Source: Ramlibacter sp. (GTDB lineage Bacteria > Pseudomonadota > Gammaproteobacteria > Burkholderiales > Burkholderiaceae_C). From it: a stretch of DNA of 64,000 nucleotides. The DNA is taken from contig JADJPY010000003.1 in NCBI GenBank assembly GCA_016713005.1, positions 248,001 to 312,000 of the forward strand, in the 5' to 3' direction. A program made the position numbers and the translations under genes. The notes beneath the pieces are model-generated. The model ran no database searches and was not told the DNA's origin. It saw only the letters and a program-made list of their open reading frames with translations. Positions 17,510-26,508 of this stretch are shown here, in pieces. How positions within the stretch are numbered: position 1 is the stretch's first letter; every line of letters starts with the position of its first letter.

Positions 17510-18925
17510 TCAGCCCAGACGGAGGCGATGGCGCGCGATCTGCGCGCGCACTTGCGCCGGGGCCGTGCCGCCCAGGGTGTTGCGGGCGCCCAGCGAGCCG
17601 CGCAAACTCAAGCACTCGTAGACGTCCTTCCCGATGGAAGGGTTGAAGGATTGCAGCACCGCCAGTGGCAGTTCCGACAAATCCACGTTGTGCGAGATGG
17701 CGGCCTTGACGGCAAGGGCCACCGTTTCGTGCGCATCGCGGAAAGGCAGGCCCTTCTTGACCAGGTAGTCGGCCAGGTCGGTGGCGGTGGCGTAGCCGCG
17801 CAGCGCGGCCTGCTCCATGGCCTGGGGCTTGACGGAGATGCCGCCCACCATCTCGGCAAAGATGCGCAGCGTGTCCTTGAGCGTGTCCACCGTGTCGAAC
17901 AGTGGCTCCTTGTCTTCCTGGTTGTCCTTGTTGTAGGCCAGGGGCTGGCCTTTCATCAGGGTGAGCAGGCCCATCAGGTGGCCGACCACGCGGCCGGTCT
18001 TGCCGCGCGCCAGCTCGGGCACGTCGGGGTTTTTCTTCTGCGGCATGATCGAACTGCCGGTGGTAAAGCGGTCGGCGATCTGGATGAAGCCGAAGTTCTG
18101 GCTCATCCACAGGATCAGCTCTTCGCTCAGGCGGCTGATGTGCACCATGCACAGGCTGGCTGCAGCGGCAAACTCGATGGCAAAGTCGCGGTCGCTCACC
18201 GCGTCCAGGCTGTTCTGGCAGACGCAGGGCTGGCCTTGTTCGTCCACCATGCCCAGCGCACGGGCCACGGCCTCGCGGTCCAGCGGGTAGCTGGTGCCGG
18301 CCAGCGCGGCGCTGCCCAGCGGCAGGCGGTTGACGCGGCGGCGCACATCGGCCAGGCGCTCGGCGTCGCGGGCAAACATCTCCACATAGGCCAGCATGTG
18401 GTGGCCAAAGCTCACCGGCTGGGCCACCTGCAGGTGGGTAAAGCCGGGCAGGATCACGTCCACGTGCTGGTCGGCAATCTGCACCAGGGCTTTTTGCAGG
18501 ACGGTCAGCAGGCCGTGGATCAAATCAATCTCGCCGCGCAGCCACAGCCGAACGTCGGTGGCCACCTGGTCGTTGCGGCTGCGCCCGGTGTGCAGGCGCT
18601 TGCCCGCGTCGCCCACCAGCTGCGTGAGGCGCGCCTCGATGTTCAGGTGGACGTCTTCCAGGTCCAGCTTCCACTCGAAAGCGCCCGACTCGATCTCCTG
18701 GGTGATCTGCGCCATGCCCTTCTGGATGGAGGCGAGATCAGCCGGGGAAATGATGCCCTGCGCGGCCAGCATGCCGGCGTGGGCCAGCGAGCCGGCGATG
18801 TCGGCCTGCCACAGGCGCTTGTCGAAGAACACGCTGGAGGTGTAGCGCTTGACCAGGTCGCTCATCGGCTCTGAAAAAAGGGCCGACCACGCTTCGGATT
18901 TCTTGTCGAGCTGGTTTGAGGACAT
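17510..18925 (-). CDS. argH: Argininosuccinate lyase
   Basis: 471 residues; cleaves argininosuccinate to arginine and fumarate, last step of arginine synthesis. Family landmarks are present: SVFFDKRLWQADIAGSLAH near the N-terminus, HTGRSRNDQVATD, the catalytic His in GFTHLQVAQP, and the fumarase-superfamily signature GSSIMPQKKNPD with the catalytic Ser loop. I chose ATG 18925 (MSSNQLDKK); a TTG three codons upstream is possible. It is divergent from the histidine kinase gene across about 85 bases, an arrangement recalled from other betaproteobacteria and from Pseudomonas argH-algZR. Confidence 0.96.
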   Translation of the reverse strand: MSSNQLDKKSEAWSALFSEPMSDLVKRYTSSVFFDKRLWQADIAGSLAHAGMLAAQGIISPADLASIQKGMAQITQEIESGAFEWKLDLEDVHLNIEARLTQLVGDAGKRLHTGRSRNDQVATDVRLWLRGEIDLIHGLLTVLQKALVQIADQHVDVILPGFTHLQVAQPVSFGHHMLAYVEMFARDAERLADVRRRVNRLPLGSAALAGTSYPLDREAVARALGMVDEQGQPCVCQNSLDAVSDRDFAIEFAAAASLCMVHISRLSEELILWMSQNFGFIQIADRFTTGSSIMPQKKNPDVPELARGKTGRVVGHLMGLLTLMKGQPLAYNKDNQEDKEPLFDTVDTLKDTLRIFAEMVGGISVKPQAMEQAALRGYATATDLADYLVKKGLPFRDAHETVALAVKAAISHNVDLSELPLAVLQSFNPSIGKDVYECLSLRGSLGARNTLGGTAPAQVRAQIARHRLRLG

Positions 18926-19010
18926 GGGATGCAAGGGTTCGGTGGCAGCCAGGGTTTGCTTGGGATTGTGGCGGCTATCGCCAATAATCGCCGGACTGCA
19001 CCTGAAACAG

Positions 19011-20069
19011 ATGAAGGATTCCCAAATTCTATCCAGCTTCCACGAGCTGGCCGCGCCGATCCCGCCGGTGGCTCGACCGGTGTCGCCGGCGTTTGACGCA
19101 TGCCATGTGGGCGTGGTGTTGCGGGCTGTCCTGTTCGTTGAGGTGGTGGTGGCGGTCGGTGCGCTGTTTGGCGCGGACTCCCTGATGGAGTGGCTCAGCC
19201 GCTTCTCGATCCTGACCGGGGGCGCATTTCCGGCAACTTTGTGCTGGCTGATTGCGGCCTGCGCCCTGGGGCGGGCGATGTCCCGCCTGCCGGCCGCGCT
19301 GCAACATGCCGTCGGTGCGAGCCTCGGGGGGCTGGCGGGTGTCTACGGATGCGCGATGCTGGTCCTGACCGGTTTCGTTGCCGATGGCCGGTGGCTTGCG
19401 AGCGCTGCCGCCGGGATGCTGCTGGCCGGCTGCCTGATGACCGTGCTGGCGCTGCGGGCGCGTGGCCGCACACCGGCCGCCACCGCGGCCCGCCTGAGTG
19501 AACTGCAGTCCCGGATTCGCCCCCATTTCCTGTTCAATACGCTGAACAGTGCCATCGCGCTCGTCCGCGCCGAGCCCAAGAAGGCCGAGGCCGTGCTGGA
19601 GGATCTCAGCGAGCTGTTCCGGCACGCCCTGGTCGAGCACGGGGAGTCGGTGACCCTGGCCGACGAAATCCAGCTGGCTCGGCGCTACCTTGCGATTGAG
19701 GCCATCCGGTTCGGCGACCGTTTGCGGCTGCAATGGGCGCTGGACCCCCAAGCCGATGATGCACGTTTGCCACCACTGTTGTTGCAGCCGCTGGTGGAAA
19801 ACGCGATCAAGCATGGCGTTGAGCCAAGCCCGGAGGGTGCCGATGTGCGCATCACCACGCAGCGACGGGGTGGCACTGTGGTGGTGAAGGTAACCAACAC
19901 CGTCGGCCGTTCCGGGCGTGTCTCCAGCGGGCACGGGATTGCGCTGGACAACGTACGTGACCGCCTCGCGTTGCTGCATGACGTACAAGGCCGCTTCCAG
20001 AATGTGCTCAAGGATGGGGTGTATCAGGTTCGTATTGAAGTGCCTGCGGGGCCGGGGGAGTTGCCTTGA
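19011..20069 (+). CDS. algZ: Sensor histidine kinase, AlgZ/LytS type
   Basis: 352 residues. About four hydrophobic segments (residues 35-150) form a small membrane sensor. The His_kinase domain follows, with RIRPHFLFNTLNSAIALVR containing the phosphoacceptor His, and an ATPase lobe with LLLQPLVENAIKHGV and GHGIALDNVRDRL. It signals to the LytTR regulator whose gene overlaps its stop codon. In Pseudomonas the homologous AlgZ controls alginate and type IV pili; the role here is unknown. The start was set at ATG 19011; an upstream extension would run antisense into argH. Confidence 0.9.
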   Translation: MKDSQILSSFHELAAPIPPVARPVSPAFDACHVGVVLRAVLFVEVVVAVGALFGADSLMEWLSRFSILTGGAFPATLCWLIAACALGRAMSRLPAALQHAVGASLGGLAGVYGCAMLVLTGFVADGRWLASAAAGMLLAGCLMTVLALRARGRTPAATAARLSELQSRIRPHFLFNTLNSAIALVRAEPKKAEAVLEDLSELFRHALVEHGESVTLADEIQLARRYLAIEAIRFGDRLRLQWALDPQADDARLPPLLLQPLVENAIKHGVEPSPEGADVRITTQRRGGTVVVKVTNTVGRSGRVSSGHGIALDNVRDRLALLHDVQGRFQNVLKDGVYQVRIEVPAGPGELP

Positions 20070-20803
20070 ACTTGAAGCTGCTGATCGTGGATGACGAAAC
20101 TCTGGCGCGCAGTCGACTGAAAGCGCTGTTGTCAGAGTGCACGGGTGTCGCCTTGCCCCCCCTGGAAGCGGCTACGGCTGCCGAGGCGCTTCGGCTGCTG
20201 CAGCATGAACTGGTGGATGCGGTGCTGCTGGACATCCAGATGCCGACAACCGACGGACTGGACCTGGCTGCAGCTTTGCGCACTGTGGTGCCCCGCCCGG
20301 CCGTGGTGTTTGTCACGGCGCACGCTGAGCACGCCATCCAGGCGTTTGAGCGGGAGGCGCTGGACTACCTGACCAAACCGGTGCGCATGGAGCGACTGCA
20401 GCAGGCACTGGACAAGGCTGCCCGTTACGTGCAGGCCCGTGCCAGCCAGATGCCCGACCTGACCGAAGGCGCGCTGGTGATTCAGGACCGCGGCCGCACC
20501 GAGCGCGTGCCCCTGGGCGAGGTGCTGTACCTCAAGGCCGAGCTGAAGTATGTAACCGTACGCACGGCCCTGCGAAGCTACATCCTTGACGCAGCGCTGG
20601 CGGAACTGGAAACACGCTACCCGGAGCATTTCTTGCGGGTGCACCGCAATGCGCTTGTCGCGCGTCGGGCGATACGGTCTCTTGAAAAGCACATGGACGC
20701 CGTCGAGGGGGATTCGTGGGCTGTGCGCTTGCAGGGAATTGATGAACTGCTGGTCGTGTCGCGCCGCCAGCTGGCGCAGGTGCGCGAGACGCTGGGCAAT
20801 TGA
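20066..20803 (+). CDS. algR: LytTR-family response regulator, AlgR type
   Basis: 245 residues. The receiver domain has the acidic pair in LIVDDETLARSR, the phosphoacceptor Asp in VLLDIQMPTTDGLD, the Thr of FVTAHAEHA and the Lys in YLTKPV. A LytTR DNA-binding domain covers about residues 140-240 (YLKAELKYVTVRT, FLRVHRNALV). The start is a TTG at 20066, whose last two bases belong to the TGA stop of the kinase gene, with GGGGGAG upstream; tight translational coupling is likely. A second TTG at 20072 is an alternative. In relatives hemC usually follows; here a convergent TPR gene follows instead. Confidence 0.9.
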   Translation: MNLKLLIVDDETLARSRLKALLSECTGVALPPLEAATAAEALRLLQHELVDAVLLDIQMPTTDGLDLAAALRTVVPRPAVVFVTAHAEHAIQAFEREALDYLTKPVRMERLQQALDKAARYVQARASQMPDLTEGALVIQDRGRTERVPLGEVLYLKAELKYVTVRTALRSYILDAALAELETRYPEHFLRVHRNALVARRAIRSLEKHMDAVEGDSWAVRLQGIDELLVVSRRQLAQVRETLGN

Positions 20804-20828
20804 CCGCAAGGCCACCAACCGGCCGAGT

Positions 20829-22163
20829 TCAGAGCCAATTGGCCAGGCCGGTTGCCTTGTGAACCTGGCGTGCCAGGCGCTGCAACCGCCTTGACTCAGG
20901 TGCCTGACGAGCCCGCTGCTGCACCAGGTGCAGTGCGGCGCCCTTTCGGCCACTGCGAATCAGGGCGTCCAGGTGCACCTGTTCGAAGAGATCGCGTTGT
21001 GCGTGGCTCCCCCCGATTTCGATCAGGCGGGGCAATGCCACGCCCAGCGACTCCACCGCAGTCGCGAACTCACCACGCGCGTGGGCCAGCAAGCCCTGTG
21101 CTGCCGGAACGCATACGCAGCGCCATATCTCGCCGTCCGGACCATTGCGAGTTGCCGCATGCGCCTGAATGGATTGGATCATCGTGTCTGCCTGGGGCAG
21201 ACCTGCCCGCGCCAGGCCATAGAGATACTGCAAATCCAGGAACGGCAGGACATGGTCACTGGTATGCGCGAGAACGTGCCGGCCCACATCCTGCCACCGA
21301 TTCCCAACATCCGCGCCCGCCAGTTCGAGCCGTGCAAGCAGGGACACGGCACCAATCTGGTCCTGGCTGTAGGCCTTGACCACTCCCCACACCTGGGTGT
21401 CGTACAGCACCAAGGCTTCATCGTGCAGGTCCAGTTCGATCAGAAAGAGTGCCAGGTGCCACCAGGCATGGGTCACCATGAAAGAGTTCAAGCCGGTCCA
21501 ACCCGGGCTGGCGGCTTGCATGAAGGCTCTCCCTTCCCCAACGCGCCCTTGCGTCAGCATGACATGCGCGAGCGCGTGCTGGGCCCAGGGCTCTCGTGGT
21601 TCCATATCGATGGCACGGCGTGCCGCACTTTCGGCCTGCTCCAGGAAATGACATTGCTCCCAGCCAAAAGCCGCCATGCCATGAAGCTGCGCCACATCGG
21701 CAGCACTGCCCATGCTTTGCAGAGCGAGACGCAGCATCGCCGCGCTGTCGCCCTTGTTGAAGAGATGGTACTGGGCGAGCTTCAGCGAAGCCAGATCGCG
21801 GGGGTGCTCCTGAAGCAGTTGCTCCAGCAACGCCACGGATCTTTCGATGTCGCCGTTCACCCAGGAGCTCACGGAGGCGACAAACAGGCGCTCCCTGGAA
21901 GTGATCTCCAGCCCAGAGGAGTTGGCACGCGCGATGAACGGCCGTGCGTTCGGCGGCCCTTCGCCTGATTCGCTGAACATGTGCAACGCTGCACAGCAGG
22001 CCTGCACGTACGGGCTGTCATCGTGCGCTCCGGCCTCCAGCACATTTGCAACCCGCGCCTCGCAGCGCAGGAAACCATCCACGAAGTCGTTGATACCCTG
22101 TTGACTCGCCGGTTCGTTGAGGGTGATCGCGTTGCCCAGGGGATCAGAGGTCAGGGTGGACAT
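20829..22163 (-). CDS. Tetratricopeptide-repeat protein, TTC38-like
   Basis: 444 residues of mostly helical hairpins: repeated W/A/L/G/Y patterns such as AAFGWEQCHFLEQAESAARRA and EPWAQHALAHVMLTQGRVGE are TPR-like. The overall layout, including FMVTHAWWHLALFLIEL, resembles the TTC38 family from memory. No signal peptide, so probably cytoplasmic. It is the last gene downstream of a peptide-type ABC importer, 67 bases after the binding-protein gene, so it may be co-expressed with the transporter; its role is unknown. ATG 22163 opens a plausible protein; the extension to 22499 overlaps the neighbour and was dropped. Confidence 0.78.
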   Translation of the reverse strand: MSTLTSDPLGNAITLNEPASQQGINDFVDGFLRCEARVANVLEAGAHDDSPYVQACCAALHMFSESGEGPPNARPFIARANSSGLEITSRERLFVASVSSWVNGDIERSVALLEQLLQEHPRDLASLKLAQYHLFNKGDSAAMLRLALQSMGSAADVAQLHGMAAFGWEQCHFLEQAESAARRAIDMEPREPWAQHALAHVMLTQGRVGEGRAFMQAASPGWTGLNSFMVTHAWWHLALFLIELDLHDEALVLYDTQVWGVVKAYSQDQIGAVSLLARLELAGADVGNRWQDVGRHVLAHTSDHVLPFLDLQYLYGLARAGLPQADTMIQSIQAHAATRNGPDGEIWRCVCVPAAQGLLAHARGEFATAVESLGVALPRLIEIGGSHAQRDLFEQVHLDALIRSGRKGAALHLVQQRARQAPESRRLQRLARQVHKATGLANWL

Positions 22164-22230
22164 GGTGGTCCCTGGTTGGTGGGCATGGCAGCCCCGGCCG
22201 GGCCCCTCCGGAGGCCCGCCAGCCGGCGGA

Positions 22231-23724
22231 TCAAGACCAGGACAGCGCGGATATGTCGTTGACAAACACGGGGAAGTCCTTCCACAAGCCCTTGAGGTTC
22301 TTGTTCGCCACCGTGACCCACTGAGGCTGGTACAGGAAGGCATGCACGCTGTCTTCCGCAACGAGTTTCTGAATGTCGCCCACCAGTTTCTTGCGGTCCG
22401 CCTCGCGCGGCGAGTTCTTGTACTTGTTGTACAGATCGTTGAACTTGGGCGACTCGTAGTTCCAGTAATAACCCGGACGGGAAAAATTCCCGAGGTCAAA
22501 TGGCTCGACGTGGGAGATGATGGTCAGGTCGTAGTTCTTGTTGCCGTACGTGCCTGACAGCCACTGTGCCCACTCCACGTTCTGAAGCTTGGCAACGATG
22601 CCGACCTTGGCCAACTGGGCTGCAATCACCTCGCCGCCCTGGCGGGCGTAAGGTGGTGGCGGCAGAGTGATCGTCAGCTCCAGCGGTGACGTGATGCCCG
22701 CCTCCTTGAGCAGCGCCTTGGCCTTGTCCGGATTGAAAGGATTGATGCCGGTGGTGTCGACATACCCGAAGGCTCCAGGCACGTAGTGGCTTCCGATCGG
22801 CGCGCCGTAGCCGTCGCCAGCGCCCTGGATCACGGCCTTGCGATCGATGGCGGCAGCAATGGCACGGCGCACGCGGACATCATCCAGCGGCTTCTTCTTG
22901 TTGTTGATGGCCAGGATGGTTTTGGCCCGGGAACCACTGACGACGACCTGGAACTTGGCGTTGTCCTTGAATTGCGCGACGCTGCGCGGCGTGACTCGGG
23001 GGAAAGCGTCCACGTCACCAGCCAGGAGTGCTGCGACCTGCGCTGCAGGGTCGGCGATGAAGCGGAACGTGGCACGCTTGAGCCGGATGCCGGCCGCTGC
23101 GCGGTAGCCATCCCACTTGGTGAGGGTGACCGAGGACCCTTTGACCCAGTTCTCGAGCTTGTAGGGCCCGGTTCCCACCGGTTTGGTGCCGTTGGATTCG
23201 GCGCTCTTGGGCTCGACGATGATCGCCGTCCCCTGACCGAGCAGGAACAGGAAGTCCGGATCGAGTTCCTTTGTGAGCAGGACCACCGTGTGGTCATCAA
23301 TCACGTGCGTGGTGAGGTTGGCAAAGGTCCGCTTGTCCTTGTTGATGCTTTTCTCGGCGCCCGCCCGGTCATAGGAGAACTTGACTGCCTGCGCATTGAA
23401 GGGTTCGCCGTTCTGGAACTTCACTCCCTTGCGCAGCTTGAATGTATACGTGCGCAAGTCCGGGGAGATCTCCCAGCTTTCGGCCAGAAGTGGCGATACC
23501 GAGCCATCCGAGTTGATTTTCGTGAGGGTTTCAAAGATGTTGTACAGCGCCACTTCGGAGATGGAGGAGGCAGCGCCCCCTGTGGGATCCAGCCCGGGCG
23601 TGGGCTCCAGTGCCATCGCCAGCACGATGGCGTCCTTGCGCCCCTGGGCAAAAGCCGTCTGGGGAAGGGACAGCGGGACCGAAGCCAGGGCGGCTGTGGT
23701 CAGAATGGTGCGTCGGTTCAACAT
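22231..23724 (-). CDS. ABC transporter substrate-binding protein, peptide/nickel type (family 5)
   Basis: 497 residues with an N-terminal signal containing NRRTILTTAALASV (possibly Tat-like) and cleavage near AFA-Q. The family 5 signature follows: YNIFETLTKINSDGSVSPLL, LRKGVKFQNGEPFNAQAVKFS, GTGPYKLENW and VRRAIAAAIDRKAV. It binds the ligand (oligopeptide, dipeptide or other) in the periplasm and delivers it to the permease pair encoded upstream. GGAG lies before the ATG. A 103-base gap with hairpin-like sequence separates it from the ATPase gene, which may tune or boost its expression. Confidence 0.9.
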   Translation of the reverse strand: MLNRRTILTTAALASVPLSLPQTAFAQGRKDAIVLAMALEPTPGLDPTGGAASSISEVALYNIFETLTKINSDGSVSPLLAESWEISPDLRTYTFKLRKGVKFQNGEPFNAQAVKFSYDRAGAEKSINKDKRTFANLTTHVIDDHTVVLLTKELDPDFLFLLGQGTAIIVEPKSAESNGTKPVGTGPYKLENWVKGSSVTLTKWDGYRAAAGIRLKRATFRFIADPAAQVAALLAGDVDAFPRVTPRSVAQFKDNAKFQVVVSGSRAKTILAINNKKKPLDDVRVRRAIAAAIDRKAVIQGAGDGYGAPIGSHYVPGAFGYVDTTGINPFNPDKAKALLKEAGITSPLELTITLPPPPYARQGGEVIAAQLAKVGIVAKLQNVEWAQWLSGTYGNKNYDLTIISHVEPFDLGNFSRPGYYWNYESPKFNDLYNKYKNSPREADRKKLVGDIQKLVAEDSVHAFLYQPQWVTVANKNLKGLWKDFPVFVNDISALSWS

Positions 23725-23827
23725 GATCTCACTCCATGGGTAGGCCGTAGAAAAACGGGATCCGGCATCCGGACTGTAGACGAATCATCCGCGAGATGCC
23801 GCGGGGTACGCAAGAGGGATTTGCATA

Positions 23828-24655
23828 TCACCGCAAGCCATGCCTCGAAGCGGCATGTCCCCCCGGGACTGCCAGGGGAACGGCCTCCACGAGTGCACGG
23901 GTATAGGGGTGTTCCGCGTCACTAAAGAGCTTTTCCGGGGAGCCCCGCTCGACGATGCGTCCTTGCCACATCACCGCGACGTCCGGGCAGAGGTGGTGGA
24001 CGACAGCCAGATCGTGGCTGATGAGCATATAGGTGACACCGAACTGGGCCTGCAGGTCCTGCATGAGGTTGAGGACCTGTGCCTGAACCGAGACGTCAAG
24101 GGCACTCACGGGTTCATCGGCGACGATGAGTCGTGGCCGGGTCACCAGGGCCCTGGCAATCGCAATGCGCTGGCGCTGCCCGCCAGAGAATTCGTGGGGG
24201 TATTTTTCGTGGTCGGCAGCGCGCAACCCGACCGATTCCATAGCCTCGATTGCCCTTCGACGCTGGCTTGCATGGTTGGTGTCTCCATGGGCGGACAGTG
24301 GCTCTGCCACGATGCGTCCCACGGTCTGACGCGGGTCGAGCGAGCCGTACGGATCCTGGAACACCATCTGGAAATCCCGCCGGGCCTCGCGCAATTCGGC
24401 GTGACGCAGCGAATGGAGATCGCGTCCCATCAGGCGCACGCTTCCCGAAGTGGGGCGGTCCAGCGCCATGACCAGCCGGGCGAGGGTGGACTTGCCCGAA
24501 CCGGACTCCCCGACGATGCCCAGGTTTCGGCCAGCCTCCAAGGTGAAACTGACGCCATTGAGTGCGGGTACGGTAGGGGATGGGCCCAGCAGGTGCTCCC
24601 GGGGCAACCGGTACTCCCGCACAAGATCCGTGACCTGCAAAAGGGGAGTCGTCAT
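23828..24655 (-). CDS. ABC transporter ATP-binding protein, oligopeptide type (OppF/DppF)
   Basis: 275 residues: Walker A GESGSGKSTLARL, Q-loop QMVFQDPYGSLDPRQ, signature FSGGQRQRIAIARAL, Walker B LIVADEPVSALDVS and the switch His in LISHDLAVV. It powers import together with the second ATPase. The ATG at 24655 overlaps the stop of the upstream ATPase gene by 4 bases (ATGA). OppF/DppF proteins usually run past 300 residues with a Cys-rich C-terminal cluster; this one is slightly short and ends after a His-containing tail. Confidence 0.92.
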   Translation of the reverse strand: MTTPLLQVTDLVREYRLPREHLLGPSPTVPALNGVSFTLEAGRNLGIVGESGSGKSTLARLVMALDRPTSGSVRLMGRDLHSLRHAELREARRDFQMVFQDPYGSLDPRQTVGRIVAEPLSAHGDTNHASQRRRAIEAMESVGLRAADHEKYPHEFSGGQRQRIAIARALVTRPRLIVADEPVSALDVSVQAQVLNLMQDLQAQFGVTYMLISHDLAVVHHLCPDVAVMWQGRIVERGSPEKLFSDAEHPYTRALVEAVPLAVPGGHAASRHGLR

Positions 24656-25641
24656 GGCATGTTGCCCGCATCCTGTACCACGACGTCCAGGCGGCTGCAA
24701 GCCACGTGGTGGCCCGGAGTGATTTCCTCGCGCAATGGAACGGTTGAATGGCAGGCGTCCACGGTGTACTGGCAACGTCCCGCGAAGGCACATCCTGCGG
24801 GCAAGTCCACAAGATCGGGAACCGTGCCGGCGATGGTGGCAAGACGCTGTCCCCGCGGGGATTGCAGGCTGGGCCGCGCGCCAAAAAGGCCCCGCGTGTA
24901 GGGATGTGTTTTCTGCCCGAACACCGCTGTGGCGGAACCGCTTTCGACCACGCTTCCACCGTACATCACCAGCATGCGTGAAACGTTTTGCGCGATCACG
25001 CCCAAATCGTGCGAGATCAGCAGCAGGGCCATGCCGTGCTCAGCCACGATCTCGCGTATCAGGTCCAATATCTGTTTCTGGATCGTGACATCCAGCGCAG
25101 TCGTCGGCTCGTCGGCAATCAGCAAATCAGGACCGCAGGCCAGCGCCATGGCAATGGTGATGCGCTGACGCTGCCCGCCGGAAAACTGGTGAGGATGGGC
25201 ATCGAACCTTCGCGTTGCGTCGGGGATGCCGACTCGCTCCAGCAATGCGAGGGCCTGCCTGTTGGCTTCTGCCGCGGGCAGGCCGCGATGGCGGCGCAAC
25301 GGCTCTGCCACTTGGCGTCCGATGCTGTGCACAGGATTCAGTGCGGACATCGGCTCCTGAAAAATCATGCCGATGCGGTTCCCGCGGATGGTGCACAACT
25401 CCTGATCGGACATGCCGACAAGCTCACGGCCACCGAAACGGATGCTGCCGCTGACTTGAGAGCCTTCGGGCAGCAGCCCCAGCAGTGCCATGGCGGTGAT
25501 CGATTTGCCACAGCCGGATTCACCGATGAGGCCCAGGGTCTCTCCCTGATCAAGACTGAATCCCAGACCGCGCACTGCGTCCGCGCGACCGCGCTGAGTC
25601 AGCAGGTTGATGCGGAGGCTATCGACTTCCAGCAAAGGCAT
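24652..25641 (-). CDS. ABC transporter ATP-binding protein, oligopeptide type (OppD/DppD)
   Basis: 329 residues: Walker A GESGCGKSITAMALLG, Q-loop MIFQEPMSALNPVHS, signature FSGGQRQRITIAMAL, Walker B LLIADEPTTALDVT and switch His LLISHDLGVI. The C-terminal oligopeptide-transporter extension with GCAFAGRCQYTVDAC carries the Cys cluster typical of OppD/DppD. The start directly abuts the end of the upstream permease gene, and its stop overlaps the next ATPase start, so all components form one operon. Confidence 0.94.
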   Translation of the reverse strand: MPLLEVDSLRINLLTQRGRADAVRGLGFSLDQGETLGLIGESGCGKSITAMALLGLLPEGSQVSGSIRFGGRELVGMSDQELCTIRGNRIGMIFQEPMSALNPVHSIGRQVAEPLRRHRGLPAAEANRQALALLERVGIPDATRRFDAHPHQFSGGQRQRITIAMALACGPDLLIADEPTTALDVTIQKQILDLIREIVAEHGMALLLISHDLGVIAQNVSRMLVMYGGSVVESGSATAVFGQKTHPYTRGLFGARPSLQSPRGQRLATIAGTVPDLVDLPAGCAFAGRCQYTVDACHSTVPLREEITPGHHVACSRLDVVVQDAGNMP

Positions 25642-26508
25642 TCAGCGCTTCCTTGCCAGTCGCGGGTCCAGAAGGTCACGCAGGCCGTCGCCAAGCAGGT
25701 TCAGGCCCAGCACCGCCAGCGCAATCGCAAGCCCCGGAAAGACCGCCAGAAGAGGTGCCTGATACATCAGCGTCTGCGCTTCGCTGAGCATGCGGCCCCA
25801 GGAAGGTTGGGGGGGTTGCGTGCCAAGCCCGAGGTAGGACAGCGCGGCCTCGGCCAGGATCGCGATGGCAAACCGGATGGTGGTCTGTACGATCAGAACG
25901 GACAGGATGTTGGGCAGGATGTGTTCGATCGTGATGCTCAGGTTGGTCTTGCCACAGGCCCGCGCAGCGAGCACGAACTCCCTCGACCAGATGGCGTTGG
26001 CCGAAGCCCGGGTGATGCGTGCAAACGTGGGGATGTTGTAGATGCCGATGGCGATGATGGCGTTCACGATGCCTGCTCCGAATACGGCAGTCATCATGAT
26101 GGCCGAGAGGATGGCAGGAAACGCAAAGCTGAAGTCAGACACCCGCATGATGAGTTCTTCGACCCAGCCACGGCGCGCGGCGGCCAGCAAGCCCAGGGCC
26201 GTGCCCACCAACAGGCCGATGCCCACGGCGATGACGCCGACCAAAATGGAGCTTCGGGCGCCCACGAGCAGCAGCGACGAAATGTCGCGCCCAAAAGGGT
26301 CGGTGCCCAGCCAGTGGCGGGCATTCGGCGGCTGCAATCTCCCTGGCAAGTCCATCTCGTAGGGCGAGTAAGGAGTCCAGACAAGGGACAGGGCTGCTGC
26401 AGCCAGCAGAAGCAGCGTCAGCACGCCACCGATCACAAAACTGCGGTGACCCAGCGCCCTCTGCCAGAAGCCCGGGATGACGGGCCTCACCGCAACTGCA
26501 GTGTTCAT
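25642..26508 (-). CDS. ABC transporter permease, peptide type (DppC-like)
   Basis: 288 residues. One N-terminal transmembrane segment (FVIGGVLTLLLLAAAALSLVW), the HWLGTDPFGRDI motif typical of OppC/DppC, then five further membrane segments with the coupling-helix EAA-like region ARACGKTNLSITIEHILPN. It forms half of the membrane channel with the adjacent permease. The ATG overlaps the stop of the upstream permease gene by 4 bases. Confidence 0.93.
   Translation of the reverse strand: MNTAVAVRPVIPGFWQRALGHRSFVIGGVLTLLLLAAAALSLVWTPYSPYEMDLPGRLQPPNARHWLGTDPFGRDISSLLLVGARSSILVGVIAVGIGLLVGTALGLLAAARRGWVEELIMRVSDFSFAFPAILSAIMMTAVFGAGIVNAIIAIGIYNIPTFARITRASANAIWSREFVLAARACGKTNLSITIEHILPNILSVLIVQTTIRFAIAILAEAALSYLGLGTQPPQPSWGRMLSEAQTLMYQAPLLAVFPGLAIALAVLGLNLLGDGLRDLLDPRLARKR

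Noticed and set aside
22185..22230. GC-rich inverted repeat after the binding-protein gene as a terminator
   Set aside because: No T-run follows and the TPR gene starts right after it; it may be only GC-rich composition.
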